Source of the DNA: Aquimarina atlantica
GTDB lineage: Bacteria > Bacteroidota > Bacteroidia > Flavobacteriales > Flavobacteriaceae
Assembly: GCF_000626715.1 (NCBI RefSeq)
Contig: NZ_AQRA01000005.1
Location: 186,001 to 250,000, forward strand
Length of the DNA: 64,000 bases
Direction of reading: 5' to 3'
In this document: in pieces, positions 28,260 through 36,898 of the stretch
Layout: the number at the start of each line of letters is the position of its first letter
How positions within the stretch are numbered: position 1 is the stretch's first letter
Notes under the pieces: model-generated
Seen by the model: the letters and a program-made list of their open reading frames with translations, nothing else
Databases searched by the model: none
Told to the model about the DNA's origin: nothing
Translations under genes and position numbers: made by a program

Positions 28260-29372
28260 ATGAGAAATAATAATAGGATTTTAGCAATTGATTTGGCAAG
28301 AGGGGTAAGTGTATTAATGGTAATTATAGTACATACCTTATGGATATATGGCGATATACCTACTCAATCAAATACATGGCTAGGAGAAGTAGTTCATTTT
28401 ATAGGAAAAGGAACTCCGATGTTTTTAATTGCAATGGGAGTATCATTTACTTTATCCAGAAATCAAAGTATAGTATTATCTATAAAACGGGCACTATATA
28501 TTCTCGCTGCAGGGTATATTATGAATTTTCTAAAATTTGTTTTACCAGTTCTAATTGGGATAATGCCAGATGCTTTTATAGAAGCCTATGGCTGGACAGT
28601 TCCTGTTACTGTAGATAACATGATCTATATGTTGCTTACTGGTGATATACTACAACTTGCCGGAGTTTCTCTATTATTTATGGGAATTATAAACAAATTT
28701 TCAAAAAACAAATATGTACCATTAATTATTGCATTTATAATAGCTGTAGTAACCAAGGAGGTACACGGTTTCCAATTAGGAATAGGAAGTGTGGATTATA
28801 TCCTGGACCTAATGTGGGGAGCAAAGTGGAATGTATATTTTGCTGTATTTCCTTGGTTTTCTTTTATACTTATCGGGATGTTCTTCGGAATGTGGTATAA
28901 AGAAAAAAATAAAAGTAATGCTCATATATTTAAAAGAATGTTTATAGCAGGTGTTCTTTTGATGTTAATTGGTGGCGGATTGTGTTTTTATAATTTTAAG
29001 TATCACTTCGGAGATTATTTTCATTTAGGGCCTGGAGGAACTATTTATCTGGCAGGATTTAATTTAGTTCTAATGTGGTTCGCGCATATATTAGTTACCT
29101 ATATAAAAACAAATAGAGTTTTTGAGTTTCTATATTACTGTAGTAAACGAGTAACTACGATATACATCATTCAATGGGTAATTATTTGTTGGGGAATGGG
29201 AGCTCTAGGATACCAGCAATTTGAAATTACAGGAGTTCTGATTTTGATCCCTTTTTATATAATGCTAACCCTAGGAATCCAAAAATTACTGTTTGATGAA
29301 CCGTTTTGGTCGAAGAACACAAAAAAGCAAAGTAATATCACAAAAAAATCAATATCTCTACAAAAGCCTTAA
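28260..29372 (+). CDS. Polytopic acyltransferase-like membrane protein (DUF1624/HGSNAT type)
   Basis: About ten transmembrane segments over 370 residues. The N-terminus RILAIDLARGVSVLMVIIVH is the signature of the DUF1624/heparan-alpha-glucosaminide acetyltransferase group and of acyltransferase-3-like proteins (Asp-x-x-Arg-Gly, then His in helix 1). The protein would move an acyl group across or at the inner membrane. In this operon, between a fatty-acid-hydroxylase-like enzyme and a DSF-synthase-like crotonase, tail transfer or O-acylation of the siderophore is possible. The substrate cannot be read from the sequence. Confidence 0.7.
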   Translation: MRNNNRILAIDLARGVSVLMVIIVHTLWIYGDIPTQSNTWLGEVVHFIGKGTPMFLIAMGVSFTLSRNQSIVLSIKRALYILAAGYIMNFLKFVLPVLIGIMPDAFIEAYGWTVPVTVDNMIYMLLTGDILQLAGVSLLFMGIINKFSKNKYVPLIIAFIIAVVTKEVHGFQLGIGSVDYILDLMWGAKWNVYFAVFPWFSFILIGMFFGMWYKEKNKSNAHIFKRMFIAGVLLMLIGGGLCFYNFKYHFGDYFHLGPGGTIYLAGFNLVLMWFAHILVTYIKTNRVFEFLYYCSKRVTTIYIIQWVIICWGMGALGYQQFEITGVLILIPFYIMLTLGIQKLLFDEPFWSKNTKKQSNITKKSISLQKP

Positions 29373-29376
29373 TATC

Positions 29377-30204
29377 ATGCGACAATTTAATTGTATTACT
29401 ATAGAATATTTCAAAAAACAAGAGCTTTTATTTTGGAAAATCAAAGATAAGGGAATGCCAAATTTTTGTCTGGATGGTCTTAGGGAATTTCAGGAGTTCG
29501 CAATTTGGGTAAAAGAATACTTTTCGCACCCAGACCGTCCTCTTAAATTTATTGTTTCGGCTTCAGAACATGACGGAATCTATAATATGGGAGGAGATCT
29601 TTCTTTTTTCTTAAAGAACATTAAAACAAAAAATGTAGAGAATCTAACGACTTATGCGCATTTATGTATAGATGCGATTTATAATATTTACACTTCTTTT
29701 GGCCTACCTGTAATAAGTGTGGCTTTGGTAGAAGGAAATGCGTATGGAGGCGGGTTTGAATGTGCATTAGCACATGATTTTATAATTGCAGAAGAAAAAG
29801 TACAGTTTTGCTTACCCGAAAATAAATTTAACTTATTTCCGGGAATGGGAGCTTATAGTTTACTGTATAGGAAATTAAACGCAATAGATGTCAATGCCAT
29901 AATAAAAAGCGGAAGAATCTATAAAGCAAGATATTTACAGTCTTTAGGGTTAATTGAAGAGCTAGCCGAAAAAGGAGCAGCACCAGTATCTTTAAACCTC
30001 TTTATTAAAAGAATAACCGAGAACTTCAATTTTGAATACCATCACATACAATGTAAGAAAAGTGTTTTTCCATTAGAAAAAGAAGAACTTTTAAAAGTTA
30101 CAGATTTATGGGTAGAGGCATGTATGAAGATCAACACATTTGACCTTCGTAGAATGGAAATCCTCATAAATGCACAATCTAGAAAAGCTAAAGTAGAAGT
30201 CTAA
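29377..30204 (+). CDS. RpfF/DSF-synthase-like crotonase
   Basis: A 275-residue crotonase. EGNAYGGGFECALAHDFII, then FCLPENKFNLFPGMGAYS, and the C-terminal LRRMEILINAQSRK closely follow the Xanthomonas RpfF sequence as I recall it. Both RpfF catalytic glutamates are kept (Glu128 in GGGFE and Glu148 in LPE, exactly 20 residues apart as Glu141/Glu161 in RpfF). RpfF dehydrates and hydrolyses 3-hydroxyacyl-ACP to a cis-2-enoic acid (diffusible signal factor). I chose ATG 29377, four bases after the previous stop. No RpfC/RpfG partners are visible, so it may serve siderophore acyl supply rather than quorum sensing. Confidence 0.85.
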   Translation: MRQFNCITIEYFKKQELLFWKIKDKGMPNFCLDGLREFQEFAIWVKEYFSHPDRPLKFIVSASEHDGIYNMGGDLSFFLKNIKTKNVENLTTYAHLCIDAIYNIYTSFGLPVISVALVEGNAYGGGFECALAHDFIIAEEKVQFCLPENKFNLFPGMGAYSLLYRKLNAIDVNAIIKSGRIYKARYLQSLGLIEELAEKGAAPVSLNLFIKRITENFNFEYHHIQCKKSVFPLEKEELLKVTDLWVEACMKINTFDLRRMEILINAQSRKAKVEV

Positions 30205-30210
30205 AATAGA

Positions 30211-30759
30211 TCAACTTAAAACAACTTCTTCTACCACCAAATAAGGCTTTAATTCTAATTTTAACTGATGAATCCATTTTTCTAAGCGTTCATCACTTAA
30301 TTGAGATTCGTTATCATGATCTAATGCAAGACCGTAAAAATAATCTTCTTTTCCTTCTATGACTGCAACAGAATCTGTAAATCGGTATCCTTCTATAGGC
30401 CAATGCCCGATGATTTCTCCTCCATTTTCTAAAATGACTTTGGCAAGTATCCCAATACCGTCTACAAAGTATTCTCCATATCCAATTTGATCTCCCAAAC
30501 CATAAATAGCGACTACTTTATCTGTAAAATCAATTTCCTTAAAATCATCAAAAAAAGCTTCCCAATCACTTTGCAGATCACCGTCATACCATGTTGATAA
30601 TCCTAGAATTAGGATTTCAAATTGATCAAAATCTTCTTTAGAAACGTCATCAATTTCTCGCACATCTAACGCTTCACTATCCCAAAGAGAAACAAAATCT
30701 TTGGTAATATCATCAGTACATCCGGTGTCTGATCCATAGAACAAGCCTATTTTTTTCAT
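30211..30759 (-). CDS. fldA: Long-chain flavodoxin
   Basis: The FMN phosphate loop GSDTGCTDDI lies near residues 9-18, the isoalloxazine-binding loops STWYDGDLQSDW and GLGDQIGYGEYFVDG follow, and the ~20-residue insertion of long-chain flavodoxins is present (182 residues total). Flavodoxin replaces ferredoxin as low-potential electron carrier when iron is scarce, in line with its place between the siderophore operon and the AraC/TonB genes. An iron-box-like palindrome sits at 30800-30818 over the promoter region. Its 3' end faces the crotonase 3' end, only 6 bases away. Confidence 0.93.
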   Translation of the reverse strand: MKKIGLFYGSDTGCTDDITKDFVSLWDSEALDVREIDDVSKEDFDQFEILILGLSTWYDGDLQSDWEAFFDDFKEIDFTDKVVAIYGLGDQIGYGEYFVDGIGILAKVILENGGEIIGHWPIEGYRFTDSVAVIEGKEDYFYGLALDHDNESQLSDERLEKWIHQLKLELKPYLVVEEVVLS

Positions 30760-30784
30760 AATGGTTTATCATTAAATATTTCTA

Positions 30785-30836
30785 CAAAAATATATTATTT
30801 TTAATTATTCTAAATAAAAATAATACAATAAATTTG
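30785..30836. promoter_or_regulatory. Divergent promoters with an iron-box-like palindrome
   Basis: TTTAATTA-TTC-TAAATAAA (30800-30818) is a 7-of-8 inverted repeat closely matching the two other palindromes. On the minus strand the flavodoxin -7 box TATTTTTG is at 30785-30792. On the plus strand TAAATTTG at 30829-30836 could serve the small gene at 30857. The palindrome lies between the two -7 boxes, over both -33 regions, so one repressor could shut both genes. Confidence 0.55.
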
Positions 30837-30856
30837 AATATCGAAATTTAATAGAT

Positions 30857-31216
30857 ATGTATATTTTAGATCCGCTATATTGTAATAGTACTGGTACCGC
30901 TTATACGGTAAAAAATAATAATGATGAAGACGAGGCACAACAAAAAATACAATTACAAATAGGTGATATTGCTGTTTTGATGAATAATAAAGAAATAAAA
31001 ACTTTTCTTACCGTTATTCGCTCTGCTCGAAAAGGATGTCAGTGCAAAAAATGCGATAATAAAAACTTTTATAAAACGATTAAATGTAATACGCCTAAAG
31101 TAGAAATTAATTTTAAGTTAACTCCAGAAATTTTGGATGGATTAGAAGAATTGGTCTTGGGGGTTTTGTTTCATAAAGAATATAAAGATATCCTAGAAAA
31201 TAATGAGATAAGTTAA
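30857..31216 (+). CDS. Small conserved-type hypothetical protein, possibly iron-regulated, 119 aa
   Basis: The product has a central cysteine cluster GCQCKKC and beta-strand/helix alternation (IQLQIGDIAVLMNNKEIKTF, PKVEINFKLTPEILDGLEEL). No signal peptide or membrane segment is seen. The layout recalls small Bacteroidota proteins such as DUF6686 often found near iron-starvation genes, but I am not sure of the family. It is divergent from flavodoxin and shares the palindrome-containing promoter region, so it is probably induced by iron limitation. The cysteines might bind metal. Confidence 0.65.
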   Translation: MYILDPLYCNSTGTAYTVKNNNDEDEAQQKIQLQIGDIAVLMNNKEIKTFLTVIRSARKGCQCKKCDNKNFYKTIKCNTPKVEINFKLTPEILDGLEELVLGVLFHKEYKDILENNEIS

Positions 31217-31263
31217 TCGATCAAATTTGTTACGAAGCATCAATCATAAATAACCAGGTTGTA

Positions 31264-32277
31264 TTACCGTATGGTCTCTAATCCTTTTTGTCTATATTTT
31301 TTAGGAGTAATGCCTTCGAGTTTTTTAAAAGCTGCAGTAAAATGAGTAGAATTTTTATACCCTACTAATTCCGAAATCTCATATATTGGTTTTTTTCCAT
31401 GTTGTAATAGTTTTTTTGCTTTACTCATTCTCAAATTCAAAGCATACTCAAAGATTGTTGTACCAAAAACACGTTTAAATTCTTTTTTAAGTATAAAGTC
31501 GTTGAGTCCGACCATACGAGTTAATTCATGAACAGAGTATTGATTGGTTAAATCAGAACTTATAATAAACTGAACTTCATATAGCTTTTTAATTAGGTTA
31601 TCAGTGTTTGAGATTTCGGTTTTAGAATTCTTTTGTATGTCTAATTGTATAGAAAGTAACTCTAGTACTTTTGATTCTAGAAATAAACGTTTTAAAAGAC
31701 CTTGTCGAGTATCGGTTAATAGTTCTGCAAGTATTTCCTGAGTTTTGGTACCTAGAGGTTTTGTAAACTCTTTGTCTTGTTTTTCTAATTCATATTTTTC
31801 ACGGATTCCATATTCTGAGTCGAGTTTATGCTTTTTGATAAAATCCAGGCTCATTCTGATCTTAATCTCTTTAAAATATTTGTTTTTATGATATTTGATG
31901 GATCCAGAAGTTTGAGATACATACACAAGATAACTTTCCTGGCTTTCATAAATCAGGTCGTAATCTTTTCCATTAATTTTAATGATTTGCTCACCATCAA
32001 TTAGGTAAGAAAGCTCTAGGGCATTTATCGCATATGTCCCATGAATATCGAAATCCTTGTTTAAGGATACATCAAAAATTGCTATATGTAAACCATCAAA
32101 ATGATTGTACTCGATATAACCATCTCCATATTCGGGTAGGAATTGAAATTTTTTTGTAAGTATGCCGCAATGTTCCTGGGTGTTAATTAGCTCTGTAACA
32201 GTATGTAATGTGCATTTGTTTTGATTGTTTGAGTTTGCTGTTTTTGACGACTCTGTATTGCGTCTTTTTTTATCCAT
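31264..32277 (-). CDS. AraC-family transcriptional activator (PchR/YbtA-like)
   Basis: The C-terminal 100 residues carry the double helix-turn-helix (YSVHELTRMVGLNDFILKKE, FEYALNLRMSKAKKLLQHG, then PIYEISELVGYKNSTHFTAA with FKKLEGITPKKYR). The N-terminal ~220 residues contain a short cupin-like segment (ALELSYLIDGEQIIKINGKD) that probably senses the siderophore. Regulators of this kind activate siderophore synthesis and receptor genes. The gene is divergent from the TonB receptor, and the 21-bp-spaced CGTC repeats overlap its first codons, so it may also repress itself. The start at 32277 is the first ATG; a start a few codons inside would free the repeats. Confidence 0.85.
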   Translation of the reverse strand: MDKKRRNTESSKTANSNNQNKCTLHTVTELINTQEHCGILTKKFQFLPEYGDGYIEYNHFDGLHIAIFDVSLNKDFDIHGTYAINALELSYLIDGEQIIKINGKDYDLIYESQESYLVYVSQTSGSIKYHKNKYFKEIKIRMSLDFIKKHKLDSEYGIREKYELEKQDKEFTKPLGTKTQEILAELLTDTRQGLLKRLFLESKVLELLSIQLDIQKNSKTEISNTDNLIKKLYEVQFIISSDLTNQYSVHELTRMVGLNDFILKKEFKRVFGTTIFEYALNLRMSKAKKLLQHGKKPIYEISELVGYKNSTHFTAAFKKLEGITPKKYRQKGLETIR

Positions 32278-32342
32278 AATGCGTCATTTTTCTCTTTCCC
32301 TAGATACTAATTTTGCAATTAAATTTATTTAGACCAAATATA
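32261..32342 (+). promoter_or_regulatory. TonB receptor promoter with activator repeats and iron-box-like palindrome
   Basis: CGTCTTTT (32261-32268) and CGTCATTT (32282-32289) are 21 bases apart, -7 box TAATTTTG is at 32308-32315, and TTTATTTA-GAC-CAAATATA (32324-32342) follows with the same 16-base offset as in the 18.2-kb promoter. The shared order of three elements at near-identical spacing makes chance unlikely. It is shared with the divergent AraC gene. Confidence 0.62.
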
Positions 32343-32387
32343 AATAATAATATAAAGTCTAAACTAAATTGTTTAAAAAAAATTGTA

Positions 32388-34775
32388 ATGTCAGTGGTAA
32401 TTTTAAGAAAAAGCAGTTCTCTTTTTTTTCTGCTTTTATACGTAATGGTCTGTAATGCTCAGAGTAGGGTGACAGGCGTGATTTTGGATCAGGATTCTAA
32501 TCCGATTCCCGAAGCATCTATACAGATTCTAGAACTTCAAAATAAAGGAACAGTAAGTGATTTTGACGGTAAATTCAATTTAGAAATACCTTCGGGATCG
32601 TATACTTTACAAGCCAGTTTTGTAGGTTTTAAGAAATACATCAAGAAAATAGTAGTAAACAATTCAAAAACTACATCCTTAACGATTGTTTTACAAGAAG
32701 ATATTAAGGAATTGAGTGATGTAATAGTAAAAGCAAAATCTAATGCTCAAAATACAAGAGAAAAAGCATTCGAAGTTGAAGTTGTACAAACCAAAGGGCT
32801 TAAAAATGTAAGTGTAGATGTCAACTCGATTTTAATGACTATTCCGGGTGTAAATGTCCGACAAAGGGGAGGTTTAGGTGCTGGTTTTGACTTTTCATTA
32901 AATGGTTTATCGGGTAAACAAGTTAAATTTTTTATCGATGGTGTTCCTTTAGAAAATTTCGGAAGCTCGTTGTCGCTAAATAATTTTCCGGCCACTTTAG
33001 TAGAGAGAGCCGAAGTTTATAAAGGTGTTGTTCCTATATATTTAGGAGCAGATGCCTTGGGAGGCGCAGTAAATATTATTACAAACCAACGCAAAAATGA
33101 TTTCCTCGATGTATCTTATGATATAGGTTCTTTTAATACACATCGTGCTACGATAAATGGGCAATATTATAGTAAAAAAGGCTTTGCGGTAAAAGTTTCT
33201 TCTTTTTATAATTATTCTGATAATGACTATAAGATAGATGGTATTGAAATAAGAGATGAGCTAGGTAACGATACAGGGATCAGGCGTGATAATGTAAGAC
33301 GGTTTCATGATGCATATAATTCTCAAATGATCAGAGTTGAAACTGGTTTTGTAGACAAAAAATTTGCAGATAAATTACTGATCGGTATTACTGCATCGGC
33401 TAATAAAAATGAAATTCAACATCCTATTGATCCTCAGAATCCATTTGGTGAAGTTTTTACAGAGAACGATGTAATTAAAGCTTCTGTCACTTTTGAAAAA
33501 GCAAATCTACTCAAGGAAAAATTTAAAGTAAAACTATATGCTTCTATTGGTCAAAATAATGACAAAGTAGTAGATACTTCTGCACGAAAATATGATTGGT
33601 TTGGTAATTTTATAGAAAGAGGAGACCAAAATTTAGGAGAACTTGAATTTAGTAAAACCTTATTTGAGTTTAAGGACAATACACATCTGATTAATGCTTA
33701 TGGGAGTTATAAGATCAATGACTGGAGTAAGTTTAATATTAATTATACCAAGAATTACATTAAAAGAAAAGGTGAAGATCCTGCCAGGATAGGAAGAATA
33801 CCTTTTAATGACCCTCATATTATAAACAAAAATATATTTGGTGTGTCTTATGATTTGAGGCTGTTTGATGCCACCTGGAATACCACCTTATTCGCTAAAG
33901 GCTATTTGCTAAACTCAGAAGGTATTATCGAAGATTCATTTACAACAGTAGAAGCTGATCGTTTTACAAAGATTGAGAATACATTTGAAGAATTAGGATA
34001 TGGATTTGCATCGACCTATAAATTTTCAGATCACGTTCAGATAAAAGGCTCGTTTGAGAAAACATTCAGGATTCCTGATGGCTATGAGGTATTTGGAGAC
34101 GGTTTTTTATTGAAATCAAACCCCGAGTTATTACCAGAAGAAAGCTATAATGCAAACCTGGGAGTTCTCCTAAATACCGATATTAATAAGCTCAAATTAC
34201 GTTTTGATACTAACGTTTTCCTTAGAGAATCAGAGAATTTTGTAGCAATTCGATCCGAAGGGATTTTTTCCAGATTTTATAATACCGCAGCAGCGAGAAG
34301 TACAGGAGTAGAAGGCGAAATTAGAACATTATATAATGATATTCTATTTCTGGATCTTAATGCAACCTATCAAAATATTATTGATCGTAATGTAGGAGAG
34401 AATTCTGGGGTTGATTTTCTAAAAAATCAACGAATAGCTAATATTCCTTACCTATTCGGTAATGCCAGAATAGGATGTAATTTAAAAGATATTTTTTCTA
34501 CCAACGATCAGATAACATTCTCTTGGGGTTCATACTACGTACATGATTATCCACTTACCTCTTTTGTAGAAGGAGACCCAAACGAGAGAGATATTATACC
34601 AGAACAATTGTCGCATAATGTACAGCTAGGATATTCTTTTAAAAAAGGGACTTATAATATCTCTGTACAGGCAAGAAATGTAACAGATGAGAGAGTATAC
34701 GATAATTTTGAAATACAACAACCAGGGCGTGCTTTCTATGTAAAACTAAGATACTATTTAACAAACAAAAACTAA
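32388..34775 (+). CDS. TonB-dependent siderophore receptor
   Basis: From ATG 32388 the 795-residue product has a signal peptide (SSLFFLLLYVMVCNAQ), a CarboxypepD_reg-like domain (GVILDQDSNPIPEASIQILE) at about 27-110, a plug (VNSILMTIPGVNVRQRGGLG, then VKFFIDGVPLENFG and ERAEVYKGVVPIYLGADALG), and a 22-strand barrel ending in AFYVKLRYYL. An upstream in-frame TTG at 32313 lies in the promoter and is not the start. It is the receptor for the iron-siderophore made by, or taken up alongside, the upstream cluster, and has its own iron-box-like promoter. A DUF4374-like lipoprotein follows 24 bases downstream. Confidence 0.93.
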   Translation: MSVVILRKSSSLFFLLLYVMVCNAQSRVTGVILDQDSNPIPEASIQILELQNKGTVSDFDGKFNLEIPSGSYTLQASFVGFKKYIKKIVVNNSKTTSLTIVLQEDIKELSDVIVKAKSNAQNTREKAFEVEVVQTKGLKNVSVDVNSILMTIPGVNVRQRGGLGAGFDFSLNGLSGKQVKFFIDGVPLENFGSSLSLNNFPATLVERAEVYKGVVPIYLGADALGGAVNIITNQRKNDFLDVSYDIGSFNTHRATINGQYYSKKGFAVKVSSFYNYSDNDYKIDGIEIRDELGNDTGIRRDNVRRFHDAYNSQMIRVETGFVDKKFADKLLIGITASANKNEIQHPIDPQNPFGEVFTENDVIKASVTFEKANLLKEKFKVKLYASIGQNNDKVVDTSARKYDWFGNFIERGDQNLGELEFSKTLFEFKDNTHLINAYGSYKINDWSKFNINYTKNYIKRKGEDPARIGRIPFNDPHIINKNIFGVSYDLRLFDATWNTTLFAKGYLLNSEGIIEDSFTTVEADRFTKIENTFEELGYGFASTYKFSDHVQIKGSFEKTFRIPDGYEVFGDGFLLKSNPELLPEESYNANLGVLLNTDINKLKLRFDTNVFLRESENFVAIRSEGIFSRFYNTAAARSTGVEGEIRTLYNDILFLDLNATYQNIIDRNVGENSGVDFLKNQRIANIPYLFGNARIGCNLKDIFSTNDQITFSWGSYYVHDYPLTSFVEGDPNERDIIPEQLSHNVQLGYSFKKGTYNISVQARNVTDERVYDNFEIQQPGRAFYVKLRYYLTNKN

Positions 34776-34799
34776 TAATAACTATAAAATCATATCATA

Positions 34800-36074
34800 A
34801 TGAAAATAATAAATTGTATTAAATATTTGATGCTACTGGCAGTAGTATCAATACTAGCTACTTCTTGTAGTAGCGATGATGATGGAGGACCTATTGTAGA
34901 TCCACCCCCAGCTTCTGTCTCTAAATATGTAGTTGGTTTTCAGGCGTTTCCTGTAGGAGATGCATCTCCGGTAGACTATATCTTAGAATTACCGTCATTA
35001 GAATCACTTACTACTGGTGAAATTTCTGTAGAAGGGCAAGGAACACCATTAAAAGGTTGGAGGTTTTTTCATAACGTAAAGAATACAGTTTTTACTGCAG
35101 GATATTCTGATGATGACAAATGTATTGCCTATGGATTAGATAAAGACGGTAAATTGATAGAAAAAGGAAATTTCGCATTTCAATCTACTTTAGATAATTA
35201 TTCTGCGATAGATGATAAAACACTATTAGCTGTAGAGCTTACTTATAGTGGGTTATCTGATAAGAGATTTCATATTATAAATGCAGAAACAGGTAAATTA
35301 GAAAAAATTGTTGAGCATCCTATTGATATTGATAAAGGAGATGGTTCTGCAAAAAATCCAGGAACGATTCCTTGGGTAACAGGTATGGTTTTAAGAGACG
35401 GAAAACTATTTGTTTCGTATCATAAATGGATGGCCGATGGTTCTTATGTAACACCAGATGTGGGTAGAGCCTATGTTGCAGTTTTTAAATATCCCGAATT
35501 CGAATTAGAAAAGATAATTTACGATGATAGAACCAGTCCGATAGGAGTTAACGGGCACAGTACAGGGATCGAAAAAACAGAAAATGGAGATATTTATTCG
35601 TTTTCTACTTCGGCATTAAGTGCTGGTTTTACTTCTGCTACAAAACCTTCAGGTATTTTAAGAATTAAAAATGGAGCTACAGAATTTGATAAAGATTATT
35701 TTTTTGATGTAGAATCTGCTCCTAATGGAGGAAAATTATTCTGGATGGATTATGTGGGAGATGGTAAAGCAATTGCTAGAATAATTATAGACGACACAAT
35801 TGGGTCTTGGGGTGTATTTAAAGAAACAGGAAATTTTTTCAAACTGGTTGTTATTGATTTAGAAAATAAAACCGTTACCGATGTACAAGGAATACCAACC
35901 CATGCCAACCGATATACATCTCCGATGTATGTAGAAGATGGTAAAGCCTACCTTAGTAGTTATGCAGGAACAGAAACACATGTATATATTGTAGATCCTA
36001 AAACAGCTACTGCCACCAAAGGTGCTAAAGTACAAGGGTTAGCACTTAAAGGAATTTTTAAAGTAACTAACTAA
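34800..36074 (+). CDS. DUF4374-like surface lipoprotein partner of the TonB receptor
   Basis: A 424-residue lipoprotein (lipobox ILATSC, Cys23, followed by an SSDDDGG linker). The mature part has repeated beta-blade-like segments (VFTAGYSDDDKCIAYGLDKD, GMVLRDGKLFVSYHKW, RPYVAVFKYPEFELEKIIYD-like) suggesting a beta-propeller. The sequence style matches DUF4374 proteins that sit beside siderophore receptors in Bacteroidota; the xenosiderophore-binding lipoprotein XusB of Bacteroides is, as I recall, of this type. It would capture ferri-siderophore at the surface for the receptor encoded just upstream in the same operon. Confidence 0.75.
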   Translation: MKIINCIKYLMLLAVVSILATSCSSDDDGGPIVDPPPASVSKYVVGFQAFPVGDASPVDYILELPSLESLTTGEISVEGQGTPLKGWRFFHNVKNTVFTAGYSDDDKCIAYGLDKDGKLIEKGNFAFQSTLDNYSAIDDKTLLAVELTYSGLSDKRFHIINAETGKLEKIVEHPIDIDKGDGSAKNPGTIPWVTGMVLRDGKLFVSYHKWMADGSYVTPDVGRAYVAVFKYPEFELEKIIYDDRTSPIGVNGHSTGIEKTENGDIYSFSTSALSAGFTSATKPSGILRIKNGATEFDKDYFFDVESAPNGGKLFWMDYVGDGKAIARIIIDDTIGSWGVFKETGNFFKLVVIDLENKTVTDVQGIPTHANRYTSPMYVEDGKAYLSSYAGTETHVYIVDPKTATATKGAKVQGLALKGIFKVTN

Positions 36075-36092
36075 TCTAATCTTTGTGAAAAG

Positions 36093-36130
36093 AAACACTC
36101 CTGGACAATTTCGTTTAGGAGTGTTTTATA
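36093..36130 (+). terminator. Rho-independent terminator after the receptor operon
   Basis: AAACACTCCT (36093-36102) pairs with AGGAGTGTTT (36117-36126), with a T-rich run after it. Confidence 0.75.
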
Positions 36131-36160
36131 TTTTTAATCAAAGTATAAAGCAAATAAGGA

Positions 36161-36880
36161 ATGAAAAAAATAACAGGATTAGTACTTCTATTACTATTAT
36201 GTACTACAAAAACTTTTGCACACTTCTTTTGGATAGAAACCAATCCTAATGGAACGCTAAACCAAGAACACGAAATACGTATATATTTTGGGGAGTTTGC
36301 TAGTGGAGTCGCAGAAAAAACAGATGGCGAAGTATTTCAAAATGCACAACATTTTACACTTTGGGTTGTAGATCAACAAGGAAATAAAACAAAACTAGAG
36401 ACCAAAGCAAAATCAGCTTATCATGTAGCTAACTTTACTCCAAAATCAGAAGGTACCTATTCTATCGTTTTAGATAATAAGAAATATAAAGTTTTAGATT
36501 ATACTCAATATGATTATGGTATTTTTAGACCACAATACCATTCGGTTGCTAAGGTAGAAGTAGGAAAAAATACGACACATAAAACGGTTGCCATAAATCC
36601 CGAAAGTATAGCGATAGTTGATCTTTCTACAACATCAGAGCAGGCTAAACTTCAAATACTTTTTAAAGACAAACCTCTAGCAGAAGCAGAAGTTACAGTA
36701 TTTATAAAAGAAGACTGGTCAAAAAAAGTAAAGACCGATAAGAACGGAATGATAACCTTTAGTTTGCCTTTTAAAACCCGATATGTGATTGAAGCTACAC
36801 ACGAGGATAAAAAGCCAGGAACATATGATAATGTAGCATATCAATTTACCTGGCATTGTGCAGTATACACTATCAATTAA
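36161..36880 (+). CDS. Periplasmic DUF4198-like protein
   Basis: A signal peptide (MKKITGLVLLLLLCTTKTFA) would be cleaved just before HFFWIETNPNG, leaving an N-terminal His as in many DUF4198 proteins. The N-terminal beta domain contains IRIYFGEFASGVAE. The C-terminal half carries a carboxypeptidase-regulatory-like Ig fold (LAEAEVTVFIKEDWSKKVKT, NGMITFSLPF) and ends in HCAVYTIN. DUF4198 proteins are linked to metal (nickel/cobalt/copper) uptake, but the exact role is unknown. It lies behind a terminator but is on the same strand as the receptor genes, followed by a methyltransferase 18 bases downstream. Confidence 0.75.
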   Translation: MKKITGLVLLLLLCTTKTFAHFFWIETNPNGTLNQEHEIRIYFGEFASGVAEKTDGEVFQNAQHFTLWVVDQQGNKTKLETKAKSAYHVANFTPKSEGTYSIVLDNKKYKVLDYTQYDYGIFRPQYHSVAKVEVGKNTTHKTVAINPESIAIVDLSTTSEQAKLQILFKDKPLAEAEVTVFIKEDWSKKVKTDKNGMITFSLPFKTRYVIEATHEDKKPGTYDNVAYQFTWHCAVYTIN

Positions 36881-36898
36881 TTTATATTAGAAAATGCT

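Noticed and set aside
32313..32387. N-terminal extension of the TonB receptor from a TTG start
   Set aside because: It overlaps the -7 box and palindrome and gives an N-terminus unlike a signal peptide; ATG 32388 gives a normal one.
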